A program made the position numbers and the translations under genes. A stretch of 42,890 nucleotides of DNA from Halotalea alkalilenta DSM 17697 (GTDB taxonomy: Bacteria; Pseudomonadota; Gammaproteobacteria; Pseudomonadales; Halomonadaceae), in contig NZ_JHYY01000043.1 in assembly GCF_000621205.1 (NCBI RefSeq), positions 1 through 42,890 of the forward strand, given 5' to 3'. Position 1 is the first letter of the stretch; the number at the start of each line of letters is the position of its first letter. Shown here piece by piece: positions 18,916-27,411 of this stretch. The notes below the pieces were generated by a model. It saw nothing but the letters and a program-made list of their open reading frames with translations, was not told the DNA's origin and did no database searches.

Positions 18916-19386
18916 CTATAGCGGCGCTCGACCCACCGCGGTTCCCCTCGACATCAAAAGCGCATCTTCGCGCCCGCCGCCCGCATCGGGGTAATAGCCG
19001 CGGCGCACTCCATCCTCTGCGTAGCCGGCGCGCCGATAGAGCGCGATCGCGCCTTGGTTCGACACCCGCACTTCGAGCAGGATCCGCTCCTTGCCCAGCG
19101 CAACGGCCCGAGACGCACAGTGCTCGAGCAGCGCCAGCGCGATGCCGCGCCTGCGCCAGTCGGGAGATACGCCGATGATCTCGAGCTCGAGGTCGAATAC
19201 CCCGATCCCTAGCACACAGTAGCCACGAACCACTCCAAACTCACGCTCACGCCAGCCCCACACCTCGCGCGCGGGGTCCTCGAGCGCGGCCGCGAGCAGC
19301 GAGCGCGACCAGGTAGAGTCGGCGCTGGCGGCTCGCTCGAGCGCATCGAGCTGCGCCAGCGCACCGGCCTCGAGACGCTCGATCAT
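18916..19386 (-). CDS. rimI: Ribosomal-protein-alanine N-acetyltransferase
   Basis: GNAT acetyltransferase expected to acetylate the N terminus of ribosomal protein S18. The 156-residue protein has the acetyl-CoA loop VSPDWRRRGIALALLEH and the family motif LLEVRVSNQGAIALYRRAGY followed by GYYPDAGGGREDALLM. It starts 3 nt after the holD-like gene, which supports the assignment because holD-rimI are neighbours in E. coli. Confidence 0.9.
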   Translation of the reverse strand: MIERLEAGALAQLDALERAASADSTWSRSLLAAALEDPAREVWGWREREFGVVRGYCVLGIGVFDLELEIIGVSPDWRRRGIALALLEHCASRAVALGKERILLEVRVSNQGAIALYRRAGYAEDGVRRGYYPDAGGGREDALLMSRGTAVGRAPL

Positions 19387-19389
19387 CGT

Positions 19390-20214
19390 TCATCCATTCG
19401 CGAGCACGTCACGCAAGCGCGCCAGCGCAGGCCACAGACCCCGCTTCGCCTCGGCACTCCCGAGCAGCGTCGCGAGACCAGGCGCGGCCAGCGCGGGCAG
19501 TTCGAGCAGCTCGCTTCGAACATCATCGATGCCGAGCACCTCGCGCAGCCGCGCGGCTTCTTCTCCATCGTCGGCGAACAGCAGCAGCCACTCGGGCGAT
19601 GCGTTCGCGCCGATACGCCCCTGGAGGAAAGCGCGCAGCCCTTCGCGCGCCTCGAGCAGCGGATCCTCGACGCTCAGCCCTTCGATCATCGGCCAGTGGA
19701 ACTCGACCAGCTCGCCCAGCTGCCGCTGGTTCGCCCCAATCGCCGAGAACAGCGCATCGAGCAGGCTGAGCTGTCGTGGATCGGGTCGGCCTCCGACGCT
19801 CATCACCAGCCAGCGCCGCTCGACCACGATGGCGGTAAAGGAGAACCGCAGCGGCGCCTGGGCCACGGCTGCGGGTGCCGGCTCCTCCGTGGCTGTGGGC
19901 GCTGGCGTCTCGGCCAGCCCCTCGCCGAGCAACGCACGCGCACTGGCTGGCGGGGAAGAAGGCGTGGCCGGGGCAGCGTCAGCGACGATGGCTTCCTCAC
20001 CGCGCGATCGCTCTACCGACTCGGATTCGCGCAACAGCGCCTGCAGGCGGGTGGCAGGCGCCACTCCCTGCTCTTCGGCTGGCGCCACCGGCCACTCGCA
20101 AGCGTCGGTGGGTCGTGCGTTGGGCAACCGATAGCGCGCGGTCCAAAACGTCAGCCCCATCGCCTCGAGATACTGCAACTGGTGATGGAGGGCGGCTGCG
20201 CTCGGGCATGACAT
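19390..20214 (-). CDS. holD: Probable DNA polymerase III psi subunit (HolD-like), extended
   Basis: A 274-residue soluble protein. The N terminus (HQLQYLEAMGLTFWTARYRL, residues 10-29) matches the HolD pattern of a Gln/Tyr-rich helix then LGIT.W..R, the piece that in E. coli contacts chi and gamma/tau. The C terminus (LPALAAPGLATLLGSAEAKR, then GLWPAL) resembles the HolD end (SPALTDLRANPTARAALWQQI in E. coli, given as a 21-mer split SPALTDLRANPT/ARAALWQQI). Between them lies a low-complexity Ala/Pro/Glu-rich linker of about 90 residues absent from E. coli psi (137 residues). Position directly before rimI is strong support. The start at 20214 follows AGGA; upstream readings enter bolA. Confidence 0.6.
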   Translation of the reverse strand: MSCPSAAALHHQLQYLEAMGLTFWTARYRLPNARPTDACEWPVAPAEEQGVAPATRLQALLRESESVERSRGEEAIVADAAPATPSSPPASARALLGEGLAETPAPTATEEPAPAAVAQAPLRFSFTAIVVERRWLVMSVGGRPDPRQLSLLDALFSAIGANQRQLGELVEFHWPMIEGLSVEDPLLEAREGLRAFLQGRIGANASPEWLLLFADDGEEAARLREVLGIDDVRSELLELPALAAPGLATLLGSAEAKRGLWPALARLRDVLANG

Positions 20215-20260
20215 GGGCGGATTCCTAGGCGTGCGCAGGGGGGCTTGTGGCGCTGCGTTA

Positions 20261-20575
20261 TCAGGCAATGCGCCCACCGCCGCGGCAATTGGGCGATGCG
20301 GGAATCTCGCCGTGCCGGCGCTCCCATTCGCGAGGCGTGTAGAGATGCAGTGCCAGCGCATGGACAGGCCCTGCGAGCTCCTCGTCGAGCAGGCCATAGA
20401 TTCGCTGGTGGCGCTTCACCGGCATAAGGCCCTCGAACGCCTCGCTGACCAAGGTGACTTTGAAGTGGGTCTCGGAATCAGGTGGGACATGGTGGAGATG
20501 ACTTTCGTTCTCGACCTGCAAGAACCGCGGCGAAAGCTGACCGAGCCTGGCTTCGATGCGTTGTTGAACGTTCAT
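20261..20575 (-). CDS. bolA: BolA family protein
   Basis: A 104-residue BolA-fold protein (class II KH-like), with the conserved HFKVTLVSEAFEGLMPVKRH, the GLLDEEL helix and HALALHLYTPREW. BolA proteins pair with monothiol glutaredoxins in iron-sulfur handling and can act as regulators. The single conserved histidine and length agree with BolA1. The start at 20575 follows CGGAGAA. It lies between the MFS gene and the holD-like gene. Confidence 0.9.
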   Translation of the reverse strand: MNVQQRIEARLGQLSPRFLQVENESHLHHVPPDSETHFKVTLVSEAFEGLMPVKRHQRIYGLLDEELAGPVHALALHLYTPREWERRHGEIPASPNCRGGGRIA

Positions 20576-20657
20576 GGATTCTCCGGATCGAGCGAATGTC
20601 AGCGAATGCGCCGAGGGTGGAGGCGCGGTTAGTGGCATTGCGCGCGGGATTCAGCGA

Positions 20658-22073
20658 TCAGCCTCGCAGGAGCACGCGCAGAGCGGCCATTCGCACAAGG
20701 CTCACCACCAGCGCCACTGCCGCGAACAGCGAGGCGACCCAAAGCGCCAGCCCCACCGGCAGCGTCGCGGCATGGCTTGAGAAGATTATTCCAGAAAGCG
20801 CCAGGGCGACCAAGGCGGCCCCTACGCTTTGGGCAAAGGTACGCACCGTGGCGAGGACACCCGATGCCCGGTTGCTCAACGCCAGCGGCAGGCTGCCCAT
20901 CATCTCCCGATTGTTCGGCGCCTGATAGGCACCGAACCCCAGTCCGCAGAGCGCAGAGCGCCAGAGCACGTCGACGACCTGAGGAGCGGGATTTGCAGCG
21001 AGCAACGCCAGCGACAGCACCCCCGCGAAGAAGAGCAAAAGCCCGCAGGTCGCCACCCTGGGCGCAGGCACCCGATCGGCCAGTCGCCCGGCCAGAGGCG
21101 CGGCGATCATGATCGCCAGCGGCCAGGGGGTGAACAGAAGCCCGGACACCAGCGGCGAGAACCCTTGCGCGCTCTGGAACAAGAAGGGTAGCGCAACGAA
21201 AGCCATGGTCTGGGCGACGAAGCTGAAAAACGAGGTCAGCGCTGCCAGCGAGAAACGCGGTTCACGGAACATCGACAGCGGCAGCAGTGGATGGGACGTA
21301 CGTCGCTGGCGCTGCAGGAAGGCCAGCGCCGCGACCGCGCTGAGTGCAAGCCAGGGCAGCGCACTGCTCTCTCCCGCCTCGGCACGCAGGCGATCGACGC
21401 CGATCACGCAGGGGCCGAGCGCCAGCGCCGACAGCATCGCGCCGAGCAGGTCGAAGGGGCGACCATTGCCGCTCTCTCGCGGCAGGAAGCGGGCGGCGAT
21501 CACCAGCGCCGCCAGCCCGACCGGCAGATTGATGTAGAAAAGCCACCGCCAGTCGGCGATCGTCAGCAGCACCCCACCGAGGGTCGGTCCAGCGGCCAGG
21601 GCCGTGGCGACGCTCATCGCGACCATGCCGATCGCGGCTCCGAGCAGCCGGGAGGGGAAGATACGCCGATTGAGCGAGGGGCCGATGCTCATCACCGCCG
21701 CGGCCCCCAGTCCCTGCACCGCACGCCAGAACACCAGGGCCTCGAATGAATTCGACAGCGCACAGCCCAACGAGGAAACCACGAACAGCGAGAGACCGCC
21801 GAGATAGAGCCGGTAGCGACCGATCCGGTCACCGAGCGCGGCACAGGAGAGAATCACCGCGGCGGCGACCAGCTGATAGACGTTGCTGATCCACACCGCC
21901 GAAGCGGAGTCGATCGACAGCGCGTCCGCCATCGTCGGCAGCGCCACGCTGACCATGGTGGTGTCGAGCACCACCATCAGCGTCGCCAGCAGTACCGACA
22001 CCATAGCCGGCAGGCGATGCGCGGGCGGCAGCCCATCATCTCCCGGGCGGGAGGAGAACAGGCCGTCCTTCAT
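20658..22073 (-). CDS. MFS drug-efflux transporter, DHA2 (14-helix) family
   Basis: A 471-residue polytopic protein. After an N-terminal cytoplasmic stretch the first helices carry SAVWISNVYQLVAAAVIL and motif A as GDRIGRYRLYLGG. Motif C-like sequence and the DHA2 hallmark FYINLPVGLAAL follow, and the hydrophobic pattern fits 14 helices. Family members are proton antiporters exporting drugs or metabolites; the substrate cannot be inferred. No periplasmic adaptor (EmrA-like) gene is adjacent. It heads a same-strand run with bolA, holD-like and rimI. Confidence 0.85.
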   Translation of the reverse strand: MKDGLFSSRPGDDGLPPAHRLPAMVSVLLATLMVVLDTTMVSVALPTMADALSIDSASAVWISNVYQLVAAAVILSCAALGDRIGRYRLYLGGLSLFVVSSLGCALSNSFEALVFWRAVQGLGAAAVMSIGPSLNRRIFPSRLLGAAIGMVAMSVATALAAGPTLGGVLLTIADWRWLFYINLPVGLAALVIAARFLPRESGNGRPFDLLGAMLSALALGPCVIGVDRLRAEAGESSALPWLALSAVAALAFLQRQRRTSHPLLPLSMFREPRFSLAALTSFFSFVAQTMAFVALPFLFQSAQGFSPLVSGLLFTPWPLAIMIAAPLAGRLADRVPAPRVATCGLLLFFAGVLSLALLAANPAPQVVDVLWRSALCGLGFGAYQAPNNREMMGSLPLALSNRASGVLATVRTFAQSVGAALVALALSGIIFSSHAATLPVGLALWVASLFAAVALVVSLVRMAALRVLLRG

Positions 22074-22120
22074 CTATGCTGCGCGGCGATGCAGCACCAC
22101 ATCGCGCGCGACGGCTCGAA

Positions 22121-22489
22121 TCACGCCTCGTCCTCGTCGAGGGGCTGGGCGTCCAGCACCTCGTCGTCCTCGAGATCGAGCGCCAGATAGCTGTGCTCGA
22201 CGCGCAGGAAGCGTTCGAACAATGCCCAATCGAGCGTCTCGGGCCACAGCCGGGAATCCTCTTCCCAGGCGCGCAGCTCGCTCTCGAGGATGTCGAGATA
22301 GCGCTCGCGGACGTAGGCCTGGAGCGCTTCCTCGGTATCCATCTCACCGATCAGGTAGACGGTGCTCTCGCGCTCGACGTCCGCCAGGTTCAGATCATCC
22401 TCTCCCTCGGTCGCTTCCAGCAGGTTGATCCAGTCGACGAAGGCCTGGGTCGGCTTGACGCTCAGCGCCGAACGATTGACCAATCTCAT
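22121..22489 (-). CDS. Conserved protein of unknown function
   Basis: A 122-residue acidic protein (MRLVNRSALSVKPTQAFVDW, later ESTVYLIGEM). I recognise the general pattern (VNRS, a KPTQAFVDW segment, VYLI, and a Trp-rich C-terminal half) as a conserved gammaproteobacterial unknown, but cannot give a function. No signal peptide or membrane segment is visible. The last 20 residues are almost all Asp/Glu. The start at 22489 follows GGAG at good spacing. It follows lysS by 51 bp on the same strand. Confidence 0.75.
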   Translation of the reverse strand: MRLVNRSALSVKPTQAFVDWINLLEATEGEDDLNLADVERESTVYLIGEMDTEEALQAYVRERYLDILESELRAWEEDSRLWPETLDWALFERFLRVEHSYLALDLEDDEVLDAQPLDEDEA

Positions 22490-22540
22490 CTTGAAACTCC
22501 TCACCTGGGAGGTGGACGTTGGCGATATGCCGCCGGGACT

Positions 22541-24082
22541 TCAATCAGCAATGGGACGCATCGCCGGGAACAGCAGCACGTCGCGAATCGAAGCGCTATT
22601 GGTGAGCAGCATCACTAGGCGGTCGATGCCGATGCCCTCGCCCGCGGTCGGCGGCATGCCGTACTCGAGCGCGCGCACGTAGTCGGCGTCATAGTACATG
22701 GCTTCGAGATCTCCGGCGTCCTTTTCCGCTGCCTGGGCGCGGAAGCGCGCCGCCTGGTCCTCGGCGTCGTTGAGCTCGGAGAAACCGTTGGCGATCTCGC
22801 GCCCACCGACGAAGAACTCGAAGCGGTCGGTGACCTCGGGATCGCGATCGCTGCGCCGCGCCAGCGGGCTGACCTCGGCCGGGTATTCGGTGATGAAGGT
22901 CGGCTTGATCAAGCGATGCTCGGCGACCGCCTCGAACACCTCGGTGAGGCGCTTGCCATGGCCCCAGCTGGGCTTGAGCTCGACGCCGAGGCGCTGGGCG
23001 AGCGCGGTGATGCCTTCGAGGCTCTCGAGCTCGCAAGCCTCGATCCCCTCGCCATATCGAAGTACCGCATCCTTCATGCTCAACCGGTCGAACGGCTCGG
23101 CCAGATCGAGCTCGATCGCCGCATCATCGTGTCCGAGCATGATCCTGGTGCTGCCGAGCACCTCGAGCGCGACCTGGCGCAGCATCTCTTCGGTGAGATC
23201 GATCAGGTCCCGATAGTCGGCGTAACCCCAGTAGAACTCGAGCATGGTGAACTCGGGATTATGCCGGGTGGAAAGCCCCTCGTTCCTGAAGTTACGGTTG
23301 ATCTCGAAGACCCGCTCGAAGCCGCCCACCACCAAGCGCTTGAGATAGAGCTCGGGGGCGATACGCAGGTACATATCGAGATCGAGCGCGTTGTGATGGG
23401 TGACGAACGGTCTGGCGCTAGCGCCGCCGGGAATCGGCTGCAGCATCGGCGTCTCGACTTCCATGAACGCACGCTCGGTGAGGAAGCGCCGGATCGCCGC
23501 GATCACCCCGGCGCGAACCCGGAAGGTCTCACGTACCTCCGGATTCATGATCAGGTCGACGTAGCGCTGACGATAGCGGCTCTCCTGGTCGGTGAGACCG
23601 TGGAACTTGTCCGGCAGCGGCCGCAGCCCCTTGGTCAGCAGGCGCGCCTCGCGCATCAATACGTAGAGATCACCCTTGCCGGATTTGTGCACCGGTCCAC
23701 GCGCACCGACGATGTCACCGATATCCCACCCCTTGACCTCTTCGAGCGTCTCGCTATCGAGCCCGTGCTTGTCGACGTAGAGCTGGATCTGGCCACTCAC
23801 GTCCTGGATCACGATGAACGGGCCCCGCTTGCGCATCACCCGCCCGGCGACCGCCGCCTGGCGATCGAGCGCCTCGAGCGCTGGCTTGTCGTACCCACCG
23901 AGCTCGAGCTCGAGCTCCGACGCCAGGCTGTCACGGCGAAAATCGTTGGGGAAGGCGCTGGTGCCCCGCTCGCTCGCCCGCTCGCGCAGCTGGCTCAGCT
24001 TGGCGCGGCGCTCCTGGATCAGATGGTTTTCCGGCTCCTGGCCGGGCAGCGCGGTACTTTCAGAGGGGTCCTGGTGAGGCAT
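22541..24082 (-). CDS. lysS: Lysine--tRNA ligase (class II)
   Basis: Charges tRNA(Lys). The 513-residue protein has an N-terminal OB-fold anticodon-binding domain (about 70-160; [16 protein letters not shown]) and a class II core. Motif 1 is near [15 protein letters not shown], motif 2 is [20 protein letters not shown] and motif 3 is [14 protein letters not shown]. Length is close to E. coli LysS (505). It lies about 100 nt after prfB, the same prfB-lysS order as in E. coli. Confidence 0.96.
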   Translation of the reverse strand: MPHQDPSESTALPGQEPENHLIQERRAKLSQLRERASERGTSAFPNDFRRDSLASELELELGGYDKPALEALDRQAAVAGRVMRKRGPFIVIQDVSGQIQLYVDKHGLDSETLEEVKGWDIGDIVGARGPVHKSGKGDLYVLMREARLLTKGLRPLPDKFHGLTDQESRYRQRYVDLIMNPEVRETFRVRAGVIAAIRRFLTERAFMEVETPMLQPIPGGASARPFVTHHNALDLDMYLRIAPELYLKRLVVGGFERVFEINRNFRNEGLSTRHNPEFTMLEFYWGYADYRDLIDLTEEMLRQVALEVLGSTRIMLGHDDAAIELDLAEPFDRLSMKDAVLRYGEGIEACELESLEGITALAQRLGVELKPSWGHGKRLTEVFEAVAEHRLIKPTFITEYPAEVSPLARRSDRDPEVTDRFEFFVGGREIANGFSELNDAEDQAARFRAQAAEKDAGDLEAMYYDADYVRALEYGMPPTAGEGIGIDRLVMLLTNSASIRDVLLFPAMRPIAD

Positions 24083-24182
24083 GGCGTATCCTGTCTCGAT
24101 AGCTTCAAAGCAGTCGATGGTAATGGAAATCCAAACGAGTTCCGGCGAGCCTAGAGGGCATCGCCGGGCGGATCATAGCGGC

Positions 24183-25281
24183 TCAAAGCCCTTGCTTGAG
24201 GCTGGCGACGATGAATTCGTCGAGATCGCCATCGAGCACCTTATCGCAGTTGCTGGTCTGCACCCCGGTACGCAGGTCCTTGATCCGCTGGTCATCGAGC
24301 ACGTAGGAGCGGATCTGGCTACCCCAGCCGATGTCGGACTTCGAATCCTCGAGCTTTTGCTTTTCAGCGTTCCTGAGCTGCATTTCGCGCTCGTAGAGCT
24401 TCGCCTTGAGCATCTTCATCGCGCGGTCGCGGTTATTGTGCTGCGAACGCTCGGTCTGGCAGGAGACCACCACGCCGGTCGGCACGTGGGTGATCCGCAC
24501 CGCCGAATCGGTGGTGTTGACGTGCTGCCCACCGGCGCCGCTCGAGCGATAGGTATCGGTGCGCAGGTCCGCCGGGTTGATGTCGATCTCGATATTGTCG
24601 TCGACCTCGGGGGAGAGGAACACCGAAGAGAACGAGGTATGCCGACGCCCGCCCGAGTCGAACGGGCTCTTGCGCACCAGCCGGTGCACGCCGGTCTCGG
24701 TACGCAGCCAGCCGAAGGCATATTCGCCGCGGATGTGCACGGTCGCCGACTTGATCCCCGCCACCTCGCCGGCGCTGACCTCGACCAGCTCGGTGTCGAA
24801 GCCGTGATGCTCGGCCCAGCGCAGGTACATGCGCAGCAGCATGTTGGCCCAGTCCTGCGCCTCGGTGCCACCGGAGCCGGCCTGGATGTCGAGATAGGCG
24901 TTGTTGGCGTCCATCTCGCCCGAGAACATGCGCCGGAACTCGAGCGCGGCGAGGCGCTCCTCGAGGCGGTCGATCTCGACCACGATCTCCTCGACGGTGG
25001 CCTCGTCGCCTTCCATCACCGCCAGCTCGAGCAGCTCGGCATTGTCGCCAACCCCGGCGTCTAGGGCGTCGATGGTCGATACCACCTGCTCGAGCTGGGC
25101 GCGCTCGCGCCCGAGCTTCTGAGCGTACTCCGGATCGTTCCAGACCGTCGGGTTCTCGAGTTCGCGGTTGACCTCTTCTAGCCGATCCTTCTTCTCGGCG
25201 TAGTCAAAGATACCCCCTCAGGACGTCGGCGCGTTGCGCCAGATCCTTGAGCTGGGCGTTGATCGGATTGATCTCTCGCAT
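24183..25281 (-). CDS. prfB: Peptide chain release factor 2 (with programmed +1 frameshift)
   Basis: Recognises UGA and UAA stops and triggers peptide release. Translation starts at 25281 ([10 protein letters not shown]), runs 25 codons to CTT, meets an in-frame TGA at 25204-25206, and must shift +1 to continue with GAC in the long frame. The joined product is 365 residues, exactly the E. coli length. The SPF tripeptide anticodon (RKSPFDSGG) and the catalytic GGQ loop ([16 protein letters not shown]) are present. Gene callers would otherwise report only the 300-residue fragment from 25085. Low RF2 raises frameshifting, giving autoregulation. Confidence 0.96.
25204..25218 (-). promoter_or_regulatory. 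RF2 +1 frameshift signal
   Basis: On the minus strand the sequence is AGG GGG TAT CTT TGA C. The internal Shine-Dalgarno-like AGGGGG, the slippery CTT and the poor-context UGA followed by C are all in the canonical arrangement. The site regulates RF2 level by competition between termination at UGA and a +1 shift. Confidence 0.95.
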
Positions 25282-25396
25282 ATTGGCTACCGTGGTGTCT
25301 GTACGCACGCCAAGACGGGCGGCGCAGGAGAAAACGTCGGCGCCCCACGGCAGTTGGCATTCACCAAACATTCCCGGGGCGCATCAGAGGGGGAGC

Positions 25397-25426
25397 ATTG
25401 TAGGGCATCGCCCGGCGCAGCGTCAT
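25397..25426 (-). promoter_or_regulatory. Promoter candidate for prfB
   Basis: Minus strand: ATGACG (25421-25426), 18-nt spacer, TACAAT (25397-25402), about 110 nt before the prfB ATG. The rest of the 340-bp prfB/oppA gap holds a direct repeat of GGCTAAAGTG (25527-25536 and 25556-25565, 29 bp apart) on the oppA side, and no gene. Confidence 0.45.
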
Positions 25427-25622
25427 CCGCGCCATAGCGACGGTGCGCGACCGCCGGGGCGATCGAGCCGCCCCCCGGCCCTATAAGCAAAGCGCCGAAG
25501 TGAATTGGCCGGGACACTCGAAGGCTGGCTAAAGTGGCAACAGGCCCGAGACGGGGGCTAAAGTGACCTTGAAGCATCGGGATCATCTCGTCGAACGATA
25601 ATCAGAAGGGAACACCAACCGG

Positions 25623-27200
25623 ATGAAGCGCTCTTTAGTCCTCCACGCCACGCTGCTCACCGCCATGCTGGGGCTGCCGGCCCTCGCCCAGGCAGAAACC
25701 CTCCGGGTCGGGATCATCGGCGATCCCGCATCGCTCAGTCCGCCGAAGATCACCGGCGGCGTATGGGAAGAAGATGTGCTGCGCGATCTGTTCGCCGGGC
25801 TCATCGACGTCTCGAGCGACGGCCAGGTGATCCCCGGCGTCGCCGAGCGCTGGGAGGTCTCCGAGGATGGCAAGACCTATACCTTCCACCTGCGCGACTC
25901 GAAATGGTCCGACGGCCAGCCGGTCACCGCCGCCGACTTCGTCTTCGCGCTGCGCTATGCGATCGACCCGAGCAACGCCGCCACCGGCGCCGAGCGGCTC
26001 TACCCGCTGGTCAATGGCCAGCGCATCGCCGAAGGCGAGGCCGAGCCGGACACCCTCGGCGCGAGAGCGGTCGACGACCATACCCTCGAGCTCACCCTGA
26101 GCGAACCCGCCGCGTACTTCCTCAAGATGCTGGTGCTGCCGATCTTCTATCCCTTGCCAGAGCACGCAGTGCAACAGTATGGCGACGACTGGAGCCGCCC
26201 CGACCGGATCGTGGTCAACGGCGCGTTCAAACCGACCCAGTGGATATCGGGCACCGAACTGACCACGGTCAAGAACCCGGAATACTTCGACGCCGAGAAC
26301 GTAGCGCTCGACGGCGTGCGCTACTTCCCGATGGAGGACCGCGAGGCAGGGATCACCCGCTTCCGCGCCAACGAACTCGACGTGCTGCGGGACTTCCCCG
26401 CTTCACGCCATACCTTCCTCCAGCAGACGCTGCCCGATGCGGTTCACATCACCCCCAACCTCGGCAGCTACTACTACACCTTCAACCTGCGCGACGGCCA
26501 GCCGACCGCGGATCAGAGAGTGCGCGAAGCGCTGAGCCTCGCCATTCGCCGTGACGTGATCGCCGACCAGCTGCTCGAAGGTGCGGTCTCGCCCTCCAAT
26601 GCCCTGGTGCCAACCAGCGTCAGCGACTATACCCCGCAGCCCCAGCCGGGTCTCGACCAGCCGATCGAGCAGCGCCTGGAGCGTGCCCGGGAGCTGCTCG
26701 CGGAAGCAGGCTACGGTCCCGACCAGCCGCTCGAGCTGACCCTGAGTTTCAACGCCGGCACAGAGCAGCAGCGCATCGCGGTGGCAGTCGCGGCGATGTG
26801 GCAACCGCTCGGCGTCCAGGTGCGGATGAACAGCGCCGAGGCCAACGTGCACTATGCCAACCTCCGCCAGGGCGACTTCCAGGTCGGACGCGCCGCCTGG
26901 ATCTCGAGCTACGACGACCCACAGAACTTCCTGCAGCTGGTCTACTCCGCCGGCAACAACTACGGCGACTACCAGGACCCGACCTTCCGCGATCTGTTCG
27001 CCCGCTCCAACGTCGAACAAGATGTGGCCAAGCGGCGTGAGCTGCTCGAGCAGGCCGAGCGGCAGCTGTCGTCCCAGTTCGTGCATGCCCCGATCTATCT
27101 GTATACGGCACGCAACCTGGTCAAACCGAACGTCGAAGGCTGGCAGGACAACGCCCTCGACATCCACCCCGCGCGGTGGATCAGCATCGGGGCCCAGTAG
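25623..27200 (+). CDS. oppA: Oligopeptide ABC transporter substrate-binding protein, copy 1
   Basis: Periplasmic OppA-type (SBP family 5) protein of 525 residues with a Sec signal peptide (cleavage after AQA, residue 24). Family blocks are intact: WEVSEDGKTYTFHLR (77-91), NGAFKPTQW (199-207), the ITRFRANELD lobe segment and RVREALSLAIRRDVI (299-313). At the position of E. coli OppA Asp419, which holds the peptide amino terminus, it has Ser429 (WISSYDDP instead of WCADYNEP). It is the first of four paralogues in tandem upstream of oppBC-DF, followed by a perfect 11-bp hairpin and a new promoter candidate, so it may form its own transcript. Ligand range is probably altered from classical OppA. 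Confidence 0.9.
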   Translation: MKRSLVLHATLLTAMLGLPALAQAETLRVGIIGDPASLSPPKITGGVWEEDVLRDLFAGLIDVSSDGQVIPGVAERWEVSEDGKTYTFHLRDSKWSDGQPVTAADFVFALRYAIDPSNAATGAERLYPLVNGQRIAEGEAEPDTLGARAVDDHTLELTLSEPAAYFLKMLVLPIFYPLPEHAVQQYGDDWSRPDRIVVNGAFKPTQWISGTELTTVKNPEYFDAENVALDGVRYFPMEDREAGITRFRANELDVLRDFPASRHTFLQQTLPDAVHITPNLGSYYYTFNLRDGQPTADQRVREALSLAIRRDVIADQLLEGAVSPSNALVPTSVSDYTPQPQPGLDQPIEQRLERARELLAEAGYGPDQPLELTLSFNAGTEQQRIAVAVAAMWQPLGVQVRMNSAEANVHYANLRQGDFQVGRAAWISSYDDPQNFLQLVYSAGNNYGDYQDPTFRDLFARSNVEQDVAKRRELLEQAERQLSSQFVHAPIYLYTARNLVKPNVEGWQDNALDIHPARWISIGAQ

Positions 27201-27207
27201 CGCTCCC

Positions 27208-27233
27208 TACCGACCGGCGGCTGCCGGTCGGTA
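27208..27233 (+). terminator. Perfect 11-bp hairpin after oppA copy 1
   Basis: TACCGACCGGC / GCCGGTCGGTA around the tetraloop GGCT, 8 nt past the stop. No T-run follows. It may terminate weakly, or protect the 3' end of the first binding-protein mRNA from exonucleases and so raise its level above that of downstream genes. Confidence 0.5.
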
Positions 27234-27257
27234 CCCTGCGACCATCGTATCGCCCTC

Positions 27258-27286
27258 TTGTTGATGCTGGTTCAAGCCCGTAGATT
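27258..27286 (+). promoter_or_regulatory. Internal sigma-70 promoter candidate before oppA copy 2
   Basis: TTGTTG (27258-27263), 17-nt spacer, TAGATT (27281-27286). Just downstream, overlapping the expected start region, is the 14-bp dyad TGAACAAAGGTTCA (27295-27308), a possible operator. The next ATG is at 27412. Confidence 0.45.
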
Positions 27287-27411
27287 GGTGCCCTTGAACA
27301 AAGGTTCATTACAGCTTGCACGTTTTACGCGATCTGCAGACGATTCTCCGGCGAGGATCGCCGCCGCCCTGATCAGCAACGCTCCATCTCAACAACAACC
27401 CGGACCACCAC

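Noticed and set aside
23896-23920. Repeated GAGCTC units inside lysS
   Set aside because: They encode an alternating Leu-Glu stretch in LysS; explained by coding, not a repeat array.
25527-25565. Two copies of GGCTAAAGTG upstream of oppA copy 1 as tandem promoters or operator sites
   Set aside because: Each contains a TAAAGT -10-like hexamer but no -35 at suitable spacing, and a 10-bp repeat alone is weak; mentioned only as a note in the prfB promoter entry.
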